Of a stretch of 64,000 nucleotides of DNA, positions 6,405 through 18,244 are shown one piece after another. Each line of letters starts with the position of its first letter. Position 1 is the first letter of the stretch. The stretch covers positions 124,001-188,000 of the forward strand of contig NZ_LR130786.1 in NCBI RefSeq assembly GCF_900626135.1. Reading direction: 5' to 3'. This DNA comes from Senegalia massiliensis (GTDB taxonomy: Bacteria; Bacillota; Clostridia; Tissierellales; SIT17). The notes below the pieces were generated by a model that was not told where the DNA came from, did no database searches, and saw only the letters and a program-made list of their open reading frames with translations. A program made the position numbers and the translations under genes.

Positions 6405-8531
6405 TTATTCTTTTTCTTCAACTAATAAAAAGTCTATTTCCCTCTTTGCAATATTAGTATTCACTACTCTTATTTTTACAATATCTCCTATTCTATAAGT
6501 TTTCTTTGTTCTTTCTTCAACTAAAGAATAATTCTTTTCATCATAATGATAGTATCCATCAGTAAGTGTACTTACATGAACTAAACCTTCTATAGTATTA
6601 TCTAATTCTACAAATAAACCAAATGAAGTAACTCCTGATATAACTCCTTCATATTCTTCACCAATTCTCTTAGACATGTACTCTACCATCTTAAGTTCAT
6701 CTGTTTCTCTTTCTGCTTCATCAGCTATTCTTTCTGTAGAAGAACAATGTTCTGCTATCTTTGGTAATTTCTTTTCTAATTTTGTTTTTTTCTTTTCATC
6801 TATTTCATTATTTATAAACCATTTAATTATTCTATGAATAGTTAAATCTGGATATCTTCTTATAGGTGAAGTAAAGTGGGTATAATACTTAGCAGCTAAT
6901 CCAAAGTGAGTTTTTCTTTCATTAGAATACTCAGCTTTTTTTAGAGATCTAAGCATAATAGTATTAATAACTGTTTCTTCTTTTTTCCCTTCTATCTTTT
7001 CAAGTAACTCTTGTAATTGTTTTGGATGAATATCTTCATCATTACCTTTGAGCTTATATCCAAAATTATATATAAACTTTTTAAAGTCTTCTATTCTGTC
7101 TTCATCAGGATCCTCATGTATTCTATATAAGAAAGGAGTTTGAGTCCAATACATATATTCTGCTATAGTTTCATTTGCTGCCAGCATAAATTCTTCTATT
7201 ATTCTATTAGAAATCCTTCTTTCATATTTCTTGATTTCTACTGGATCTCCTTCTGTATCTAAAATTATTTTAGCTTCATCAAAGTCAAAATCTATACTTC
7301 CTCTTTGTTCTCTTTTTCTCCTTAGAATCTTACTTAATTCTTCCATTAGTTTAAATTCATCTATAAATTCATTATATTTTTCTATTAATTCTTTATCATT
7401 ATTTTCTAATATATCTGATACATCTTTATAATTTAATCTTGCTTTACTATTTATAACTGTTTCTTTTATATTCTGGTCTTTTATTTTGCCATTTTTATCT
7501 ATAGTCATAAATACACTTAATGTTAAACGATCAACTTTTGGATTTAAACTACACATGCCATTAGAGAGTTTTCTAGGTAACATAGGTATAACTCTATCTA
7601 CTAAATATACACTAGTACCTCTTTTATATGCTTCTTTATCTATTGTTGAATTTTCATGAACATAATGTGTTACATCAGCTATATGAACCCCTAAAATATA
7701 CTCTCCATTTTCTAATTTTTCAACAGATATTCCATCATCTAAATCTTTTGCATCTATTCCATCTATTGTAAATATCTTTTTATCTCTTAAATCTAGTCTT
7801 CTACTTATTTCTCTTTCTGGAATTGTTTCTGAAATATTTTCTGCATCTAACATAACTTCTTCAGGGAATGTTTCTGATAAATTATATTTTCTTTCAATAG
7901 ACAATATGTCTGTACCTACATCATTAACATTTCCTAGAACTTCAATTACCTTTCCTTCTGGATTTCTTCTTTTCTCTGGCCATTTAGTTATTTCTACTAC
8001 TACTTTATCATCATCTTTTGCACCTTGAAACTCTGACTTAGGTATAAATACATCTACACTTATTTTCTCATCATCTGGAACTACAAATCCAAAGTTTTTG
8101 CTTTTTTGAAAGATACCTACTATATTTTTATTTCCTCTTTCAACTATTCTTATTACTTCACCTTCTGGTCTTTTGTCTTCATCTCCCTTTTTATAAAGTC
8201 TTACTAAAACTCTATCATTATGTAATGCTCCATTTAAATTGTTAGGAGATAAAAATACATCTCTACTTTCAATATCATCTGGTATTAAAAATCCAAACCC
8301 TCTAGAATTTCCTTGTATTTTTCCAAATCTAAGTCCTAATTTTTCAGGAACTCCATATGTTTCTTCTCGTGTTTTAACAATAGAACACTCTTTTTCCATT
8401 TCATCTAATATACTATAAAATTCTTTTAGTTGATTTTTTTCAATATCAAATATATTTGCTAGTTCTTCCTTCTTTACAGGCTTATATGCTTGTTCTTTCA
8501 TAAATCTCAATATTTTATTTTTTATGTTCAT
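6405..8531 (-). CDS. rnr: Ribonuclease R
   Basis: This 708-residue 3'-to-5' exoribonuclease degrades structured RNA and cooperates with tmRNA/SmpB in clearing mRNAs from stalled ribosomes. Domains in order are an N-terminal winged helix (about 1-60), two cold-shock domains (KIQGNSRGFGFLIPDD near 75; GIFQKSKNFGFVVPDD near 145), the RNB catalytic domain with TIDGIDAKDLDDGISVE holding the metal-binding aspartates, and a C-terminal S1 domain (YEGVISGVTSFGLFVEL near 630). GGAGG precedes the ATG. Full family length. Its place beside smpB-ssrA is the common Bacillota arrangement. Confidence 0.96.
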   Translation of the reverse strand: MNIKNKILRFMKEQAYKPVKKEELANIFDIEKNQLKEFYSILDEMEKECSIVKTREETYGVPEKLGLRFGKIQGNSRGFGFLIPDDIESRDVFLSPNNLNGALHNDRVLVRLYKKGDEDKRPEGEVIRIVERGNKNIVGIFQKSKNFGFVVPDDEKISVDVFIPKSEFQGAKDDDKVVVEITKWPEKRRNPEGKVIEVLGNVNDVGTDILSIERKYNLSETFPEEVMLDAENISETIPEREISRRLDLRDKKIFTIDGIDAKDLDDGISVEKLENGEYILGVHIADVTHYVHENSTIDKEAYKRGTSVYLVDRVIPMLPRKLSNGMCSLNPKVDRLTLSVFMTIDKNGKIKDQNIKETVINSKARLNYKDVSDILENNDKELIEKYNEFIDEFKLMEELSKILRRKREQRGSIDFDFDEAKIILDTEGDPVEIKKYERRISNRIIEEFMLAANETIAEYMYWTQTPFLYRIHEDPDEDRIEDFKKFIYNFGYKLKGNDEDIHPKQLQELLEKIEGKKEETVINTIMLRSLKKAEYSNERKTHFGLAAKYYTHFTSPIRRYPDLTIHRIIKWFINNEIDEKKKTKLEKKLPKIAEHCSSTERIADEAERETDELKMVEYMSKRIGEEYEGVISGVTSFGLFVELDNTIEGLVHVSTLTDGYYHYDEKNYSLVEERTKKTYRIGDIVKIRVVNTNIAKREIDFLLVEEKE

Positions 8532-8622
8532 AATTTTACCTCCATTATACTGTGTTTACTTATATATTTACCCTTATCATTAATTTTTATTTATAATTAT
8601 GTAAATTAAGCTATTAAATAGA

Positions 8623-8650
8623 AAAAGACAATCAATATTGATTGTCTTTT
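8623..8650 (-). terminator. Terminator of secG-hppA
   Basis: AAAAGACAATCAAT and its perfect complement form a 28-base palindrome 14 bases beyond the hppA stop. The minus-strand transcript ends in CUUUUUC. Confidence 0.8.
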
Positions 8651-8663
8651 CTTATTTAAACTT

Positions 8664-10673
8664 TTATATGAATAATGGTGCGAATACTAATGCAACAATA
8701 GTCATTAACTTTATAAGAATATTGATTGAAGGTCCTGATGTATCTTTGAATGGATCTCCTACTGTATCTCCTACAACTGCTGCTTTATGAGCTTCACTAC
8801 CTTTTCCACCATGATTTCCTTCTTCAATATATTTCTTAGCATTATCCCATGCTCCACCTGCATTAGCCATAAATATAGCCATAAGAACTCCTGTTGCTAA
8901 TGCTCCTGCAAGTAAACCACCTAATGCTTCAACTCCTAATACAAGACCTGTTACTAAAGGTGCAAGTACTGCTAAAAGTCCTGGTATAATCATTTCTTTA
9001 AGTGCTGCTGTTGTACTTATATCAACACACTTTTTATATTCAGGTTTCGCTTTACCTTCCATAAGTCCAGGTATAGTTTTAAATTGTCTTCTAACTTCTT
9101 CTATCATACTGAATGCAGCTTTTCCTACTGCTTTCATAGTTATAGCTGAGAATAAGAAAGGAAGCATACCTCCTATTAAAAGACCTACTATAACTGTTGG
9201 TTCAGTAAGATTAATTGAATCTAAGTTTACTGCTTTTGTATAAGATGCAAATAATGCAAGAGATGTAAGTGCTGCTGAACCTATTGCAAATCCTTTACCT
9301 ATTGCAGCCGTAGTATTTCCTACAGAGTCTAATTTATCTGTAATATCACGAACACCACTTGGTAGTTCACACATTTCAGCAATACCACCAGCGTTATCTG
9401 CTATTGGACCATATGCATCTACTGCTACAGTCATTCCTGCAGTAGAAAGCATTCCAACTGCCGCAAGAGCAATTCCATATAAACCTGCTACATTGTATGC
9501 AATTAAAATTCCTCCAGATATAACAAGTATTGGTAATGCTGTAGATTGCATACCTACAGATAATCCACTTATAATATTTGTTGATGATCCAGTTTCTGAC
9601 TCATCTGCAATTCTTTTAACTGGATTGTACTCTGTTGATGTATAATATTCAGTTATTTTAGCTACTATAATACCAACTAATAAACCTGTTACTATAGCAA
9701 AGAATGGATCTAATGTTTCAAGTAATGAATTACTTAAGAAAAATGCAACAATTACTGTTAAAACTCCACTCACTAAAGTACCCATATTAAGTGATTTTTG
9801 TGGATCTGAATTTTCTCCTGCTCTTACAAAGAATGTTCCTATTATAGAAGCAATTATTCCTGTTGCAGCTAATAATAATGGGAACATAGCTGCATTCATT
9901 GCCATATCAAAATTATCCGCATATGCTACAAGTCCAAGAGTTATAGCTGATATAATTGAACCAACATATGATTCAAATAAGTCAGCACCCATACCAGCAA
10001 CGTCACCTACATTATCCCCTACGTTGTCAGCTATAACTGCAGGGTTTCTAGGGTCATCTTCTGGTATTCCAGCTTCTACTTTACCAACAAGGTCAGCTCC
10101 AACATCTGCTGCCTTTGTATATATTCCTCCACCTACACGTCCAAATAAAGCTATAGATGAAGCTCCTAGACCAAAGCCAGTTATGTAACTAGCTGCTTTT
10201 TGTGCTTCTGCTAGACCTTCTGCATCTTTAGAAAAGAAATAATATAATGAGCCAATACCAAGTAGACCTAAACCTACCACACTCATCCCCATTACTGCTC
10301 CGCCAGAAAATGCTACTGATAAAGCTTTATTCATTCCTTTTTCTTTTGCTGCATTTGCTGTTCTTACATTAGCCTTTGTAGCTACTTTCATACCAAAAAA
10401 TCCTGCTAATGCTGAAAAAACTGCTCCAACTATGAAAGACATAGCTGTAGGCCAGTCGATACCAATTCCTAAAACAACAAAAAGAATTACAACAAAAATT
10501 ACTAAATATTTATATTCACGAGATAAAAAAGCCATAGCTCCTTCATGAATATGTGAAGAAATTTCTTTCATTCTGTCATTGCCCACGTCTACTTTATTTA
10601 TTATATTTGATTTATAAAAAGCAAATATAAGGGCTAGTACACCAACTATTGGTGCTAAAAAAATAAGATTCAA
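8664..10673 (-). CDS. hppA: Membrane-bound ion-pumping pyrophosphatase
   Basis: This 669-residue polytopic membrane protein (about 16 spans) hydrolyses pyrophosphate and pumps H+ or Na+ out of the cell. The substrate site is visible as [22 protein letters not shown] and the following DNVGDNVGD repeat, with a second acidic cluster near the C-terminus ([15 protein letters not shown]). The motif [12 protein letters not shown] has Ala where K+-independent enzymes carry Lys, which places it in the K+-dependent class. That class includes Na+ pumps, and I cannot tell the pumped ion from sequence alone. It is 40 bases downstream of secG and probably shares its promoter. Confidence 0.95.
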   Translation of the reverse strand: MNLIFLAPIVGVLALIFAFYKSNIINKVDVGNDRMKEISSHIHEGAMAFLSREYKYLVIFVVILFVVLGIGIDWPTAMSFIVGAVFSALAGFFGMKVATKANVRTANAAKEKGMNKALSVAFSGGAVMGMSVVGLGLLGIGSLYYFFSKDAEGLAEAQKAASYITGFGLGASSIALFGRVGGGIYTKAADVGADLVGKVEAGIPEDDPRNPAVIADNVGDNVGDVAGMGADLFESYVGSIISAITLGLVAYADNFDMAMNAAMFPLLLAATGIIASIIGTFFVRAGENSDPQKSLNMGTLVSGVLTVIVAFFLSNSLLETLDPFFAIVTGLLVGIIVAKITEYYTSTEYNPVKRIADESETGSSTNIISGLSVGMQSTALPILVISGGILIAYNVAGLYGIALAAVGMLSTAGMTVAVDAYGPIADNAGGIAEMCELPSGVRDITDKLDSVGNTTAAIGKGFAIGSAALTSLALFASYTKAVNLDSINLTEPTVIVGLLIGGMLPFLFSAITMKAVGKAAFSMIEEVRRQFKTIPGLMEGKAKPEYKKCVDISTTAALKEMIIPGLLAVLAPLVTGLVLGVEALGGLLAGALATGVLMAIFMANAGGAWDNAKKYIEEGNHGGKGSEAHKAAVVGDTVGDPFKDTSGPSINILIKLMTIVALVFAPLFI

Positions 10674-10712
10674 TTTAATATCCTCCTTTGTACTTTAACT
10701 TTTCCTTATTAT

Positions 10713-10952
10713 TTATTGTACTGCTGTTAATGCAAGTGCTGCTAAAATAAATATTACAGCAGAAACTGTAGTTAATTTGCTAAGAATAGCTTCATAACTT
10801 CTTCCTTGTTTTTTTCCCCAGATACTTTCTGCGCCACCGGCAATACTTCCTGATAAGCCTGCACTCTTACCAGATTGCAGTAAGATACTCGCAATTAGTA
10901 CTAAACTTGCTATGATTAATAATACAGTAAAAATAATTGCTGCTGTACTCAT
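10713..10952 (-). CDS. secG: Preprotein translocase subunit SecG
   Basis: This 79-residue protein has two membrane spans (about residues 4-24 and 55-76) separated by a glycine/serine-rich loop with LLQSGKSAGLSGSIAGG, the SecG hallmark. It assists SecYE-mediated export. It lies between eno and hppA; secG next to eno is the usual Bacillota order. An AGGAGGTGGG ribosome binding site precedes the ATG, and the gene has its own promoter at 10986-11014. Confidence 0.93.
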   Translation of the reverse strand: MSTAAIIFTVLLIIASLVLIASILLQSGKSAGLSGSIAGGAESIWGKKQGRSYEAILSKLTTVSAVIFILAALALTAVQ

Positions 10953-10985
10953 AAACCCACCTCCTATTATACGATTAACAAACCT

Positions 10986-11014
10986 ATTTTAACATAGCTT
11001 TGCCATAAAAGCAA
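10986..11014 (-). promoter_or_regulatory. Promoter of secG-hppA
   Basis: -35 TTGCTT (11009-11014), 17 bases, and extended -10 TGT-TAAAAT (10986-10991) on the minus strand. It lies directly after the eno terminator and about 35 bases before the secG ATG. Confidence 0.7.
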
Positions 11015-11035
11015 TCAAATAATCATTATAAACAC

Positions 11036-11071
11036 ATAAATGATAAGGATAATTTTATCCTTATCATTTAT
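11036..11071 (-). terminator. Terminator of the glycolytic operon
   Basis: Seventeen-base perfect arms (ATAAATGATAAGGATAA and complement) with a TT loop lie 32 bases beyond the eno stop. They separate eno from the secG promoter. Confidence 0.8.
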
Positions 11072-11102
11072 GAAACTTTTTCATATTGTTTTTAGCATTT
11101 TT

Positions 11103-12419
<1,317 letters not shown>

Positions 12420-13955
12420 TTATTTTAAGATCAAAGATTCACCTGTCATTTCATTAGGCTTATCTAAACTTAACATATCTAATATTGTAGGTGATATATC
12501 TGCTAATATTCCATCTTCTCTTAATTTTACATCGCCTTCACCAAATATTATACATGGCACTTTATTTGTAGTATGTGCTGTTAATACTGCTCCAGTTTCT
12601 TCATCTCTCATTTGCTCTGCATTCCCATGATCTGCAGTTATAAGAACACTTGCTCCTAACTTCTCTAATTCATTCACTACTTCTCCTAAATATTTATCAA
12701 CGGTTTCAACTGCTTTTACTGCTGCATCAATATCACCAGTATGGCCTACCATGTCAGGATTTGCAAAGTTTAATACCATAAGACTATAATCATTTTTATT
12801 TAAATTTTCAATAGCTTTATCTTTTACTTGTTCTGCACTCATTTCAGGTTGAAGGTCATATGTTGATACCTTTGGAGAAGGAATTAAAACTCTATCTTCA
12901 TCAATATTCGGTTGCTCTACTCCTCCATTAAAGAAAAATGTAACATGTGCATATTTCTCAGTCTCTGCTATTCTAAGTTGTTTTTTTCCTAAGCTACTTA
13001 TATATTCGCCTAATGTATTTTTATATTGTTGTGGCTTAAAAGCAACTTTTACATTTTCTATTGTTTTGTCATATTGAGTCATAGTTATATATTCAGTATC
13101 TACTTTTTCTTCTCTATTAAAACCTTCAAATTCTTGATCAACAAATGCTCTAGTTAATTGTCTTGCTCTATCAGGTCTAAAATTAAAGAAAATAATTGAA
13201 TCTCCATCTTCTACTGTAACAACTGGCTTATCATTTTCTTTTATGACAGTAGGAACTACAAATTCATCTGTAACATCTTCATCATATGAGTTTTGTATTG
13301 CAGATTCTGCATTATTTGCTTCTAATCCTTTACCTAAAACAATTGCATTATATGCCTTCTCTGTTCTATCCCATCTTTTATCTCTATCCATTGCATAATA
13401 ACGTCCTGAAATTGTAGCAATTTTACCTACTCCAATTTCCTTAATCTTTTCTTCTAATTCTTTTATATCTGATAATCCACTTTTAGGTGGTACATCTCTA
13501 CCATCTAAAAATGCATGAATATAAACACCTTTAAAGTTTTTCTTTGCTGCTAACTCTAATAGAGCATATAAATGAGAACTATGACTATGAACTCCACCAT
13601 GAGAAAATAAACCAAACAAATGAAGATTTCTATTATTTTCTTTAGCATGATCTATAGCTTCATTAAATTCTTCTTTATCAAAAAAATCTCCATCTTTAAT
13701 AGATTTATTTATTCTTGTAAATTCTTGATAAATAATTCTTCCTGCTCCTATATTCAAATGACCTACTTCTGAATTCCCCATCTGTCCTTCAGGTAGACCT
13801 ACTGATTCACCACTAGCTATTAATTCTGTATATGGATTAGATTTTTTCAATTTATCAAAATTAGGGGTGTTTGCTAGAAAAGTTGCATTTCCTTCATATT
13901 TATTACCAAGTCCCCAACCATCTAATATAACTATTGCTGCTAATTTTTCTTTCAT
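12420..13955 (-). CDS. gpmI: Cofactor-independent phosphoglycerate mutase
   Basis: This 511-residue alkaline phosphatase-superfamily enzyme converts 3- to 2-phosphoglycerate using two Mn2+ ions. The N-terminal metal site ILDGWG and the phosphorylated Ser62 in GQMGNSEVGH are present, as are the second-metal motifs NFANPDMVGHTGD and ITADHGNAEQM. It lies between tpiA (12 bases) and eno (27 bases) in the glycolytic operon. AGGAGGACAACAATG gives a clear start. Confidence 0.96.
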   Translation of the reverse strand: MKEKLAAIVILDGWGLGNKYEGNATFLANTPNFDKLKKSNPYTELIASGESVGLPEGQMGNSEVGHLNIGAGRIIYQEFTRINKSIKDGDFFDKEEFNEAIDHAKENNRNLHLFGLFSHGGVHSHSSHLYALLELAAKKNFKGVYIHAFLDGRDVPPKSGLSDIKELEEKIKEIGVGKIATISGRYYAMDRDKRWDRTEKAYNAIVLGKGLEANNAESAIQNSYDEDVTDEFVVPTVIKENDKPVVTVEDGDSIIFFNFRPDRARQLTRAFVDQEFEGFNREEKVDTEYITMTQYDKTIENVKVAFKPQQYKNTLGEYISSLGKKQLRIAETEKYAHVTFFFNGGVEQPNIDEDRVLIPSPKVSTYDLQPEMSAEQVKDKAIENLNKNDYSLMVLNFANPDMVGHTGDIDAAVKAVETVDKYLGEVVNELEKLGASVLITADHGNAEQMRDEETGAVLTAHTTNKVPCIIFGEGDVKLREDGILADISPTILDMLSLDKPNEMTGESLILK

Positions 13956-13967
13956 TGTTGTCCTCCT

Positions 13968-14714
13968 TTAAAACCTTACAAGTTCAGTGAAGTCATCTTT
14001 TTTAAGACTTGCTCCTCCTACTAATGCTCCATCAATATCAGGTTGATTCATAATTTCAGTGACATTTTGAGGTTTAACACTACCACCATATTGAATCCTT
14101 ACAGTTTCTGATATTTCCTCATCATATTTTTCCTTAATTATATCTCTTATAAAAGCTATCATCTCATTTGCATCTTCACTAGAAGCAGTTTTACCTGTAC
14201 CTATTGCCCAAATAGGCTCATAAGCTAAAACTATATCTGACATTTCTTTTTCACTTATTCCATCTAATGCTTTAGTTATTTGAACTTTAACTTTTTCTTC
14301 TGCAGTATTATTTTCTCTTTCTTCTAATGTCTCACCAACACATACAATAGGTTTTATATCATGAGCTAAACTTGTTTTCACTTTTTTATTTACTGTTTCA
14401 TCTGTGTCTCCAAAGTATTGTCTTCTTTCTGAATGACCTATGATAGCATAATCTATACCAATTTCTTTTAACATCAAAGGTGATATTTCACCTGTATAAG
14501 CACCATTTTCTTCCCAATGAATATTTTGTGAGCCTAATTTTACATTACTACCTTTAAGCTCTTTTTTAATACTTTCAAGTGATACAAATGGTACACATAC
14601 CACAACTTCCACATCAGTATTATCTCCAAGATGTTTAATTTGTTTTACAAAATCAACACCTTCAGATATTGTTTTGTTCATTTTCCAGTTTCCAGCAATT
14701 ATTGGTTTTCTCAC
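13968..14714 (-). CDS. tpiA: Triosephosphate isomerase
   Basis: This 248-residue TIM barrel interconverts dihydroxyacetone phosphate and glyceraldehyde 3-phosphate. Catalytic Lys11 (GNWKMN), His94 (IIGHSERR) and Glu166 (AYEPIWAIGTGKTA) are present, as are the phosphate-binding GGSV and GALVGGASL segments. The length is typical. It is the fourth gene of the glycolytic operon, 12 bases from pgk and from gpmI. Confidence 0.97.
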   Translation of the reverse strand: MRKPIIAGNWKMNKTISEGVDFVKQIKHLGDNTDVEVVVCVPFVSLESIKKELKGSNVKLGSQNIHWEENGAYTGEISPLMLKEIGIDYAIIGHSERRQYFGDTDETVNKKVKTSLAHDIKPIVCVGETLEERENNTAEEKVKVQITKALDGISEKEMSDIVLAYEPIWAIGTGKTASSEDANEMIAFIRDIIKEKYDEEISETVRIQYGGSVKPQNVTEIMNQPDIDGALVGGASLKKDDFTELVRF

Positions 14715-14726
14715 TTTATATTCCCC

Positions 14727-15920
14727 CTATTTATCTTCTATAGCTTCAATTCCTGGTAATTTTTTCCCTTCAAAAAGTTCAAGTGATGCTCCACCACCAG
14801 TAGAGATATGAGTCATTTTATCATTTAATCCTGTTTTTTCTACAGCTGCTGCACTATCTCCACCACCTATTATAGTTGTAGCATCAGATTCAGCCATGGC
14901 TTCTGCTATTCTATTAGTTCCCTTTGCAAAATTCTCCATTTCAAATACGCCCATTGGACCATTCCATATTACAGTTTTAGAATTTTTTATTTCCTCAGAA
15001 AATAAATCTCTAGTTTTTTCTCCTATATCAAGTCCCATCATATCTTTTGGTATGCTATCAATATTTACAGTTTTATATTCTGAGTCATTTTTAAATTCTT
15101 TTGTTATAACTATATCTACAGGCAATAAAAGTTTTACATTTTTTTGTTCTGCTTTTTCCATTAATTCTTTTGCTAAATTCACTTTATCTTTCTCTAATAA
15201 AGATGTACCTACTTCATGTCCTTGTGCATTTAAAAACGTATAAGACATTCCTCCACCTATTATTAAAGAATCTACTTTATCTAATAAATTTTCTATTACT
15301 CCAATTTTATCAGTTACTTTTGCTCCTCCAAGTATTGCAAGAAAAGGTCTTTCTGGATTTGAAATTGCACCAGCCATAACATCTAATTCACGTTTTACTA
15401 AGTATCCAATTGCAGAAGGTAAGTGTTTTGAAACTCCTACATTTGATGCATGAGCTCTATGTGCTGTTCCAAAAGCATCATTTACAAAAATATCGCCTAA
15501 TGATGCTAAGCTTTTAGCAAATTCTTCTTCATTTTTCTTTTCTTCTTTTCTGAATCTAGTATTTTGAAGTAATACTACATCTCCAATTTCCATTTCACTT
15601 ACTGCTTTTTTTGCACTTTCCCCTACAACTTCATCATCTTCTGCAAATATAACTTCTCTTCCTAATAAATCTGCAAGTCTTTTTGCAACTGGTTCTAAAC
15701 TAAATTCCTTCTTAGGTTCACCTTTTGGTCTACCTAAGTGAGACATAAGTACAACTTTTCCATCATTTTCTAATATATACTCAATAGTAGGAAGCGCACT
15801 TTTTATCCTTCTATCATCTGTTATATTTCTATTTTCGTCCATTGGAACATTAAAGTCACATCTAACTAATACTCTTTTACCTCTTATATCTAAATCTTCT
15901 ATTGTCTTCTTATTTTGCAT
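14727..15920 (-). CDS. pgk: Phosphoglycerate kinase
   Basis: This 397-residue kinase makes ATP from 1,3-bisphosphoglycerate. Motifs visible are [11 protein letters not shown] at the N-terminus, [32 protein letters not shown] in the nucleotide-binding half, and GGGDSAAA followed by STGGGASLE near the end. I start at the ATG at 15920 because AAAGGAGTG is spaced for it; an ATG eight codons upstream lacks a ribosome binding site. The intergenic hairpin at 15961-15991 separates it from gap. Confidence 0.96.
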   Translation of the reverse strand: MQNKKTIEDLDIRGKRVLVRCDFNVPMDENRNITDDRRIKSALPTIEYILENDGKVVLMSHLGRPKGEPKKEFSLEPVAKRLADLLGREVIFAEDDEVVGESAKKAVSEMEIGDVVLLQNTRFRKEEKKNEEEFAKSLASLGDIFVNDAFGTAHRAHASNVGVSKHLPSAIGYLVKRELDVMAGAISNPERPFLAILGGAKVTDKIGVIENLLDKVDSLIIGGGMSYTFLNAQGHEVGTSLLEKDKVNLAKELMEKAEQKNVKLLLPVDIVITKEFKNDSEYKTVNIDSIPKDMMGLDIGEKTRDLFSEEIKNSKTVIWNGPMGVFEMENFAKGTNRIAEAMAESDATTIIGGGDSAAAVEKTGLNDKMTHISTGGGASLELFEGKKLPGIEAIEDK

Positions 15921-15960
15921 CAAATTCACTCCTTTAATATTCATTAATGCTTACTAGTGA

Positions 15961-15991
15961 AACCGGTTATATAGAATCTATATAACCGGTT
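15961..15991. terminator. Intra-operon hairpin between gap and pgk
   Basis: AACCGGTTATATAGA and its perfect complement form a 15-bp stem with a one-base centre, 10 bases after the gap stop. On the minus strand no U run follows, so an RNA-stabilising or processing element, or weak attenuation, fits better than full termination. It may set gap mRNA above the downstream genes. Confidence 0.6.
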
Positions 15992-16001
15992 GTTATTTTT
16001 A

Positions 16002-17015
16002 TTAAAGTCCTTTTTCTGCTATAAGTTTAGCTAAGTCTACTACTCTTGAAGAATAACCCCACTCATTATCATACCAAGATACAACTTTAACTAAATTATC
16101 TCCTACTGTCATAGTAGATAATCCATCTATAATTGATGAGTTAGGATCTTTTCTATAATCCATAGATACTAATGGTTCATCAGAGTAAGCTAATATTCCT
16201 TTTAATTCTCCTTCTGCTGCTTCTTTTAATGCTTTGTTTACTTCTTCAGCTGTTGCACTATTTTCTAATTCAAATACTATATCAACTACTGAAACAGTTG
16301 GTGTTGGTACTCTCATTGCCATACCATTAACTATACCTTTAAGTTCAGGAATAACTAATCCTACAGCTTTTGCTGCTCCTGTTGTTGTTGGAATTATACT
16401 TTCTGCTGCTGCTCTTGCTCTTCTTAAGTCTTTATGCGTTCCATCTAGTATTCTTTGGTCATTAGTATATGCATGAACTGTTGTCATAAGTCCACTTTTA
16501 ATACCAAATTTATCTAATATAACTTTTGAGAAAGGTGCTAAACAGTTTGTAGTACAAGATGCATTTGAAATAATGTTATGATTATCTTTGTCATAATCTT
16601 TTTCATTTACACCCATTACTATAGTAATATCTTCGTCTTTTGCTGGAGCAGAAATTAATACTTTTTTAGCTCCTGCTTTAATATGCTTTTCTGCGCCTTC
16701 TCTATCTCTGAATACTCCTGTTGATTCAATTACTAAATCTACTCCAAGTTCTTTCCATGGTAATTTTTCAGGATCTCTTTCATTTAATTTCTTTATTTTT
16801 TTACCATCAATTACTATATAGTCATCTTCTGCTTTCACTTCTCCTTCAAATTTTCCAAAAAGTGAATCATATTTAAACAAATGTGCTAAATCTTCAACCT
16901 TACCTGAGTTATTAACTGCAACAAATTCTAATTCCTCAACATTATTTTCTAATGCTGCCCTCAATACATTTCTTCCTATTCTACCAAAACCATTAATTGC
17001 TACTTTCATAGTCAT
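16002..17015 (-). CDS. gap: Glyceraldehyde-3-phosphate dehydrogenase
   Basis: This 337-residue enzyme makes 1,3-bisphosphoglycerate with NAD+. The Rossmann start [16 protein letters not shown], catalytic Cys154 in [12 protein letters not shown] and the C-terminal [15 protein letters not shown] are present. The adenosine-binding segment reads VAVNNSG where many enzymes have an Asp, so cofactor preference should be checked rather than assumed. GGAGGAATTATTA precedes the first ATG. It is the second gene of the operon, 46 bases after cggR. Confidence 0.96.
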   Translation of the reverse strand: MTMKVAINGFGRIGRNVLRAALENNVEELEFVAVNNSGKVEDLAHLFKYDSLFGKFEGEVKAEDDYIVIDGKKIKKLNERDPEKLPWKELGVDLVIESTGVFRDREGAEKHIKAGAKKVLISAPAKDEDITIVMGVNEKDYDKDNHNIISNASCTTNCLAPFSKVILDKFGIKSGLMTTVHAYTNDQRILDGTHKDLRRARAAAESIIPTTTGAAKAVGLVIPELKGIVNGMAMRVPTPTVSVVDIVFELENSATAEEVNKALKEAAEGELKGILAYSDEPLVSMDYRKDPNSSIIDGLSTMTVGDNLVKVVSWYDNEWGYSSRVVDLAKLIAEKGL

Positions 17016-17061
17016 TAATAATTCCTCCTCTTATTTTTTTATATTTTATATTTAAATTTAA

Positions 17062-18087
17062 TTATTTAACTTTTTTAAGTATTGCTCTCGCTGCACCTTC
17101 GTCAACTATTAAAGTTAAGTCATTTCTTAAGGCTGTAATTGCAAGTATTGCTTCTGCTTTTTTTGCTCCTGCTGCAATTCCTATTACATTTTTGATTCTT
17201 TTGAAATCTTTTAAATTAAGACCTACAGTGTTTGATTCTCTCACTATATTTCCGAAAGTATCAAAATAATATCCAAATGCCTCTGATACAGCTTTGTTTG
17301 TTTTAAGTGAATCTATGATATCTTCAGATAAATTTCTTCTTTCAGCCATAGTATCTGCTCTACCAATTCCAAATACTAATATATCTATTTTTTTTATAGA
17401 ATCTATCAAAGATTTTATTTCATCAAATTTCATAAGAGTATCTAATGCTTCTTTTCCAATATTGTCTGGTATATGTAATAATTTATAACTACCATTCAAC
17501 TTTTCTGCTATTTTAGCTGCAATATTATTAGATTGAGTTTTTAGATCCTTACCAATTCCACCTCTTGCTGGTAAAACTAATATATCTTTTAGATTATGAA
17601 CATTAGGCATATTATTTGCAACTTCTGCCATAGTAGTTCCACCAGTGATTCCTAATATATTATTATCATTTATTGTATTTAATATGTGTTTTGAAGCTTC
17701 TTTTCCAATATCAGATAATATATATTGATCATTATCAAAATCGCCTGGCACTACATAAATATTTTTTAAATCCAATATTTTTTTCAATTTCTCTTCTAGA
17801 ATTGATAAATCTCTCAATTCATAAATGAATTCTTTTAAATCATCTATTATATTTATGCCTACTTCTGTAACATTCATACCCATAGATTTAACTTCTAATA
17901 ATCCTTGCTTTTTTAGAATGTCAACTTCTGTTCTAATTGCCCTTTCTCCTATTCCTAATGAATTAGCTAAGGTTCTTCTTCCAATAGGAGAGTTATAATA
18001 AACAGTTCTTAGTATATTATACCTCTTATTGAGCAATTCTATCATTTCAGGCATAATTTTTTTTTGCAGATTAATTATATCTTTCAT
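17062..18087 (-). CDS. cggR: Central glycolytic genes regulator CggR
   Basis: This 341-residue SorC/DeoR-type repressor has an N-terminal helix-turn-helix (RRTLANSLGIGERAIRTEVDILKKQGLL, about 38-65) and a C-terminal sugar-phosphate-binding domain (LGITGGTTMAEVANNMP, VLPARGGIGKD, and an isomerase-like tail). In Bacillus subtilis CggR represses the gapA operon and is released by fructose-1,6-bisphosphate. The same role is inferred here because the gene heads gap-pgk-tpiA-gpmI-eno and a GGGAC-type operator lies in its own leader. AGGAGTG precedes the ATG. Confidence 0.93.
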   Translation of the reverse strand: MKDIINLQKKIMPEMIELLNKRYNILRTVYYNSPIGRRTLANSLGIGERAIRTEVDILKKQGLLEVKSMGMNVTEVGINIIDDLKEFIYELRDLSILEEKLKKILDLKNIYVVPGDFDNDQYILSDIGKEASKHILNTINDNNILGITGGTTMAEVANNMPNVHNLKDILVLPARGGIGKDLKTQSNNIAAKIAEKLNGSYKLLHIPDNIGKEALDTLMKFDEIKSLIDSIKKIDILVFGIGRADTMAERRNLSEDIIDSLKTNKAVSEAFGYYFDTFGNIVRESNTVGLNLKDFKRIKNVIGIAAGAKKAEAILAITALRNDLTLIVDEGAARAILKKVK

Positions 18088-18112
18088 AGTTTACACTCCT
18101 AAATTGATTATC

Positions 18113-18150
18113 TGGGACTCAACGTGTCCCGTATGTTGTTATTGGTCCCA
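18113..18150 (-). promoter_or_regulatory. CggR operator
   Basis: The leader contains GGGAC-N7-GTCCC and, 22 bases away, another GGGAC half-site preceded by T. This resembles the tandem GGGAC/TGTC boxes bound by CggR in B. subtilis. It lies about 30-60 bases downstream of the predicted start site, compatible with blocking elongating polymerase. Confidence 0.7.
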
Positions 18151-18181
18151 CATTGCGTAAAAAAATATTGCCTTCAACTTC

Positions 18182-18210
18182 ATTATAATTTAAAAGTCAA
18201 AAAAATTCAA
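18182..18210 (-). promoter_or_regulatory. Promoter of the cggR glycolytic operon
   Basis: -35 TTGAAT (18205-18210), 17 bases, -10 TATAAT (18182-18187) on the minus strand, about 95 bases before the cggR ATG. Confidence 0.75.
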
Positions 18211-18244
18211 GGAAAAAAAGAAAGATATAGAAAATTTATATTTT

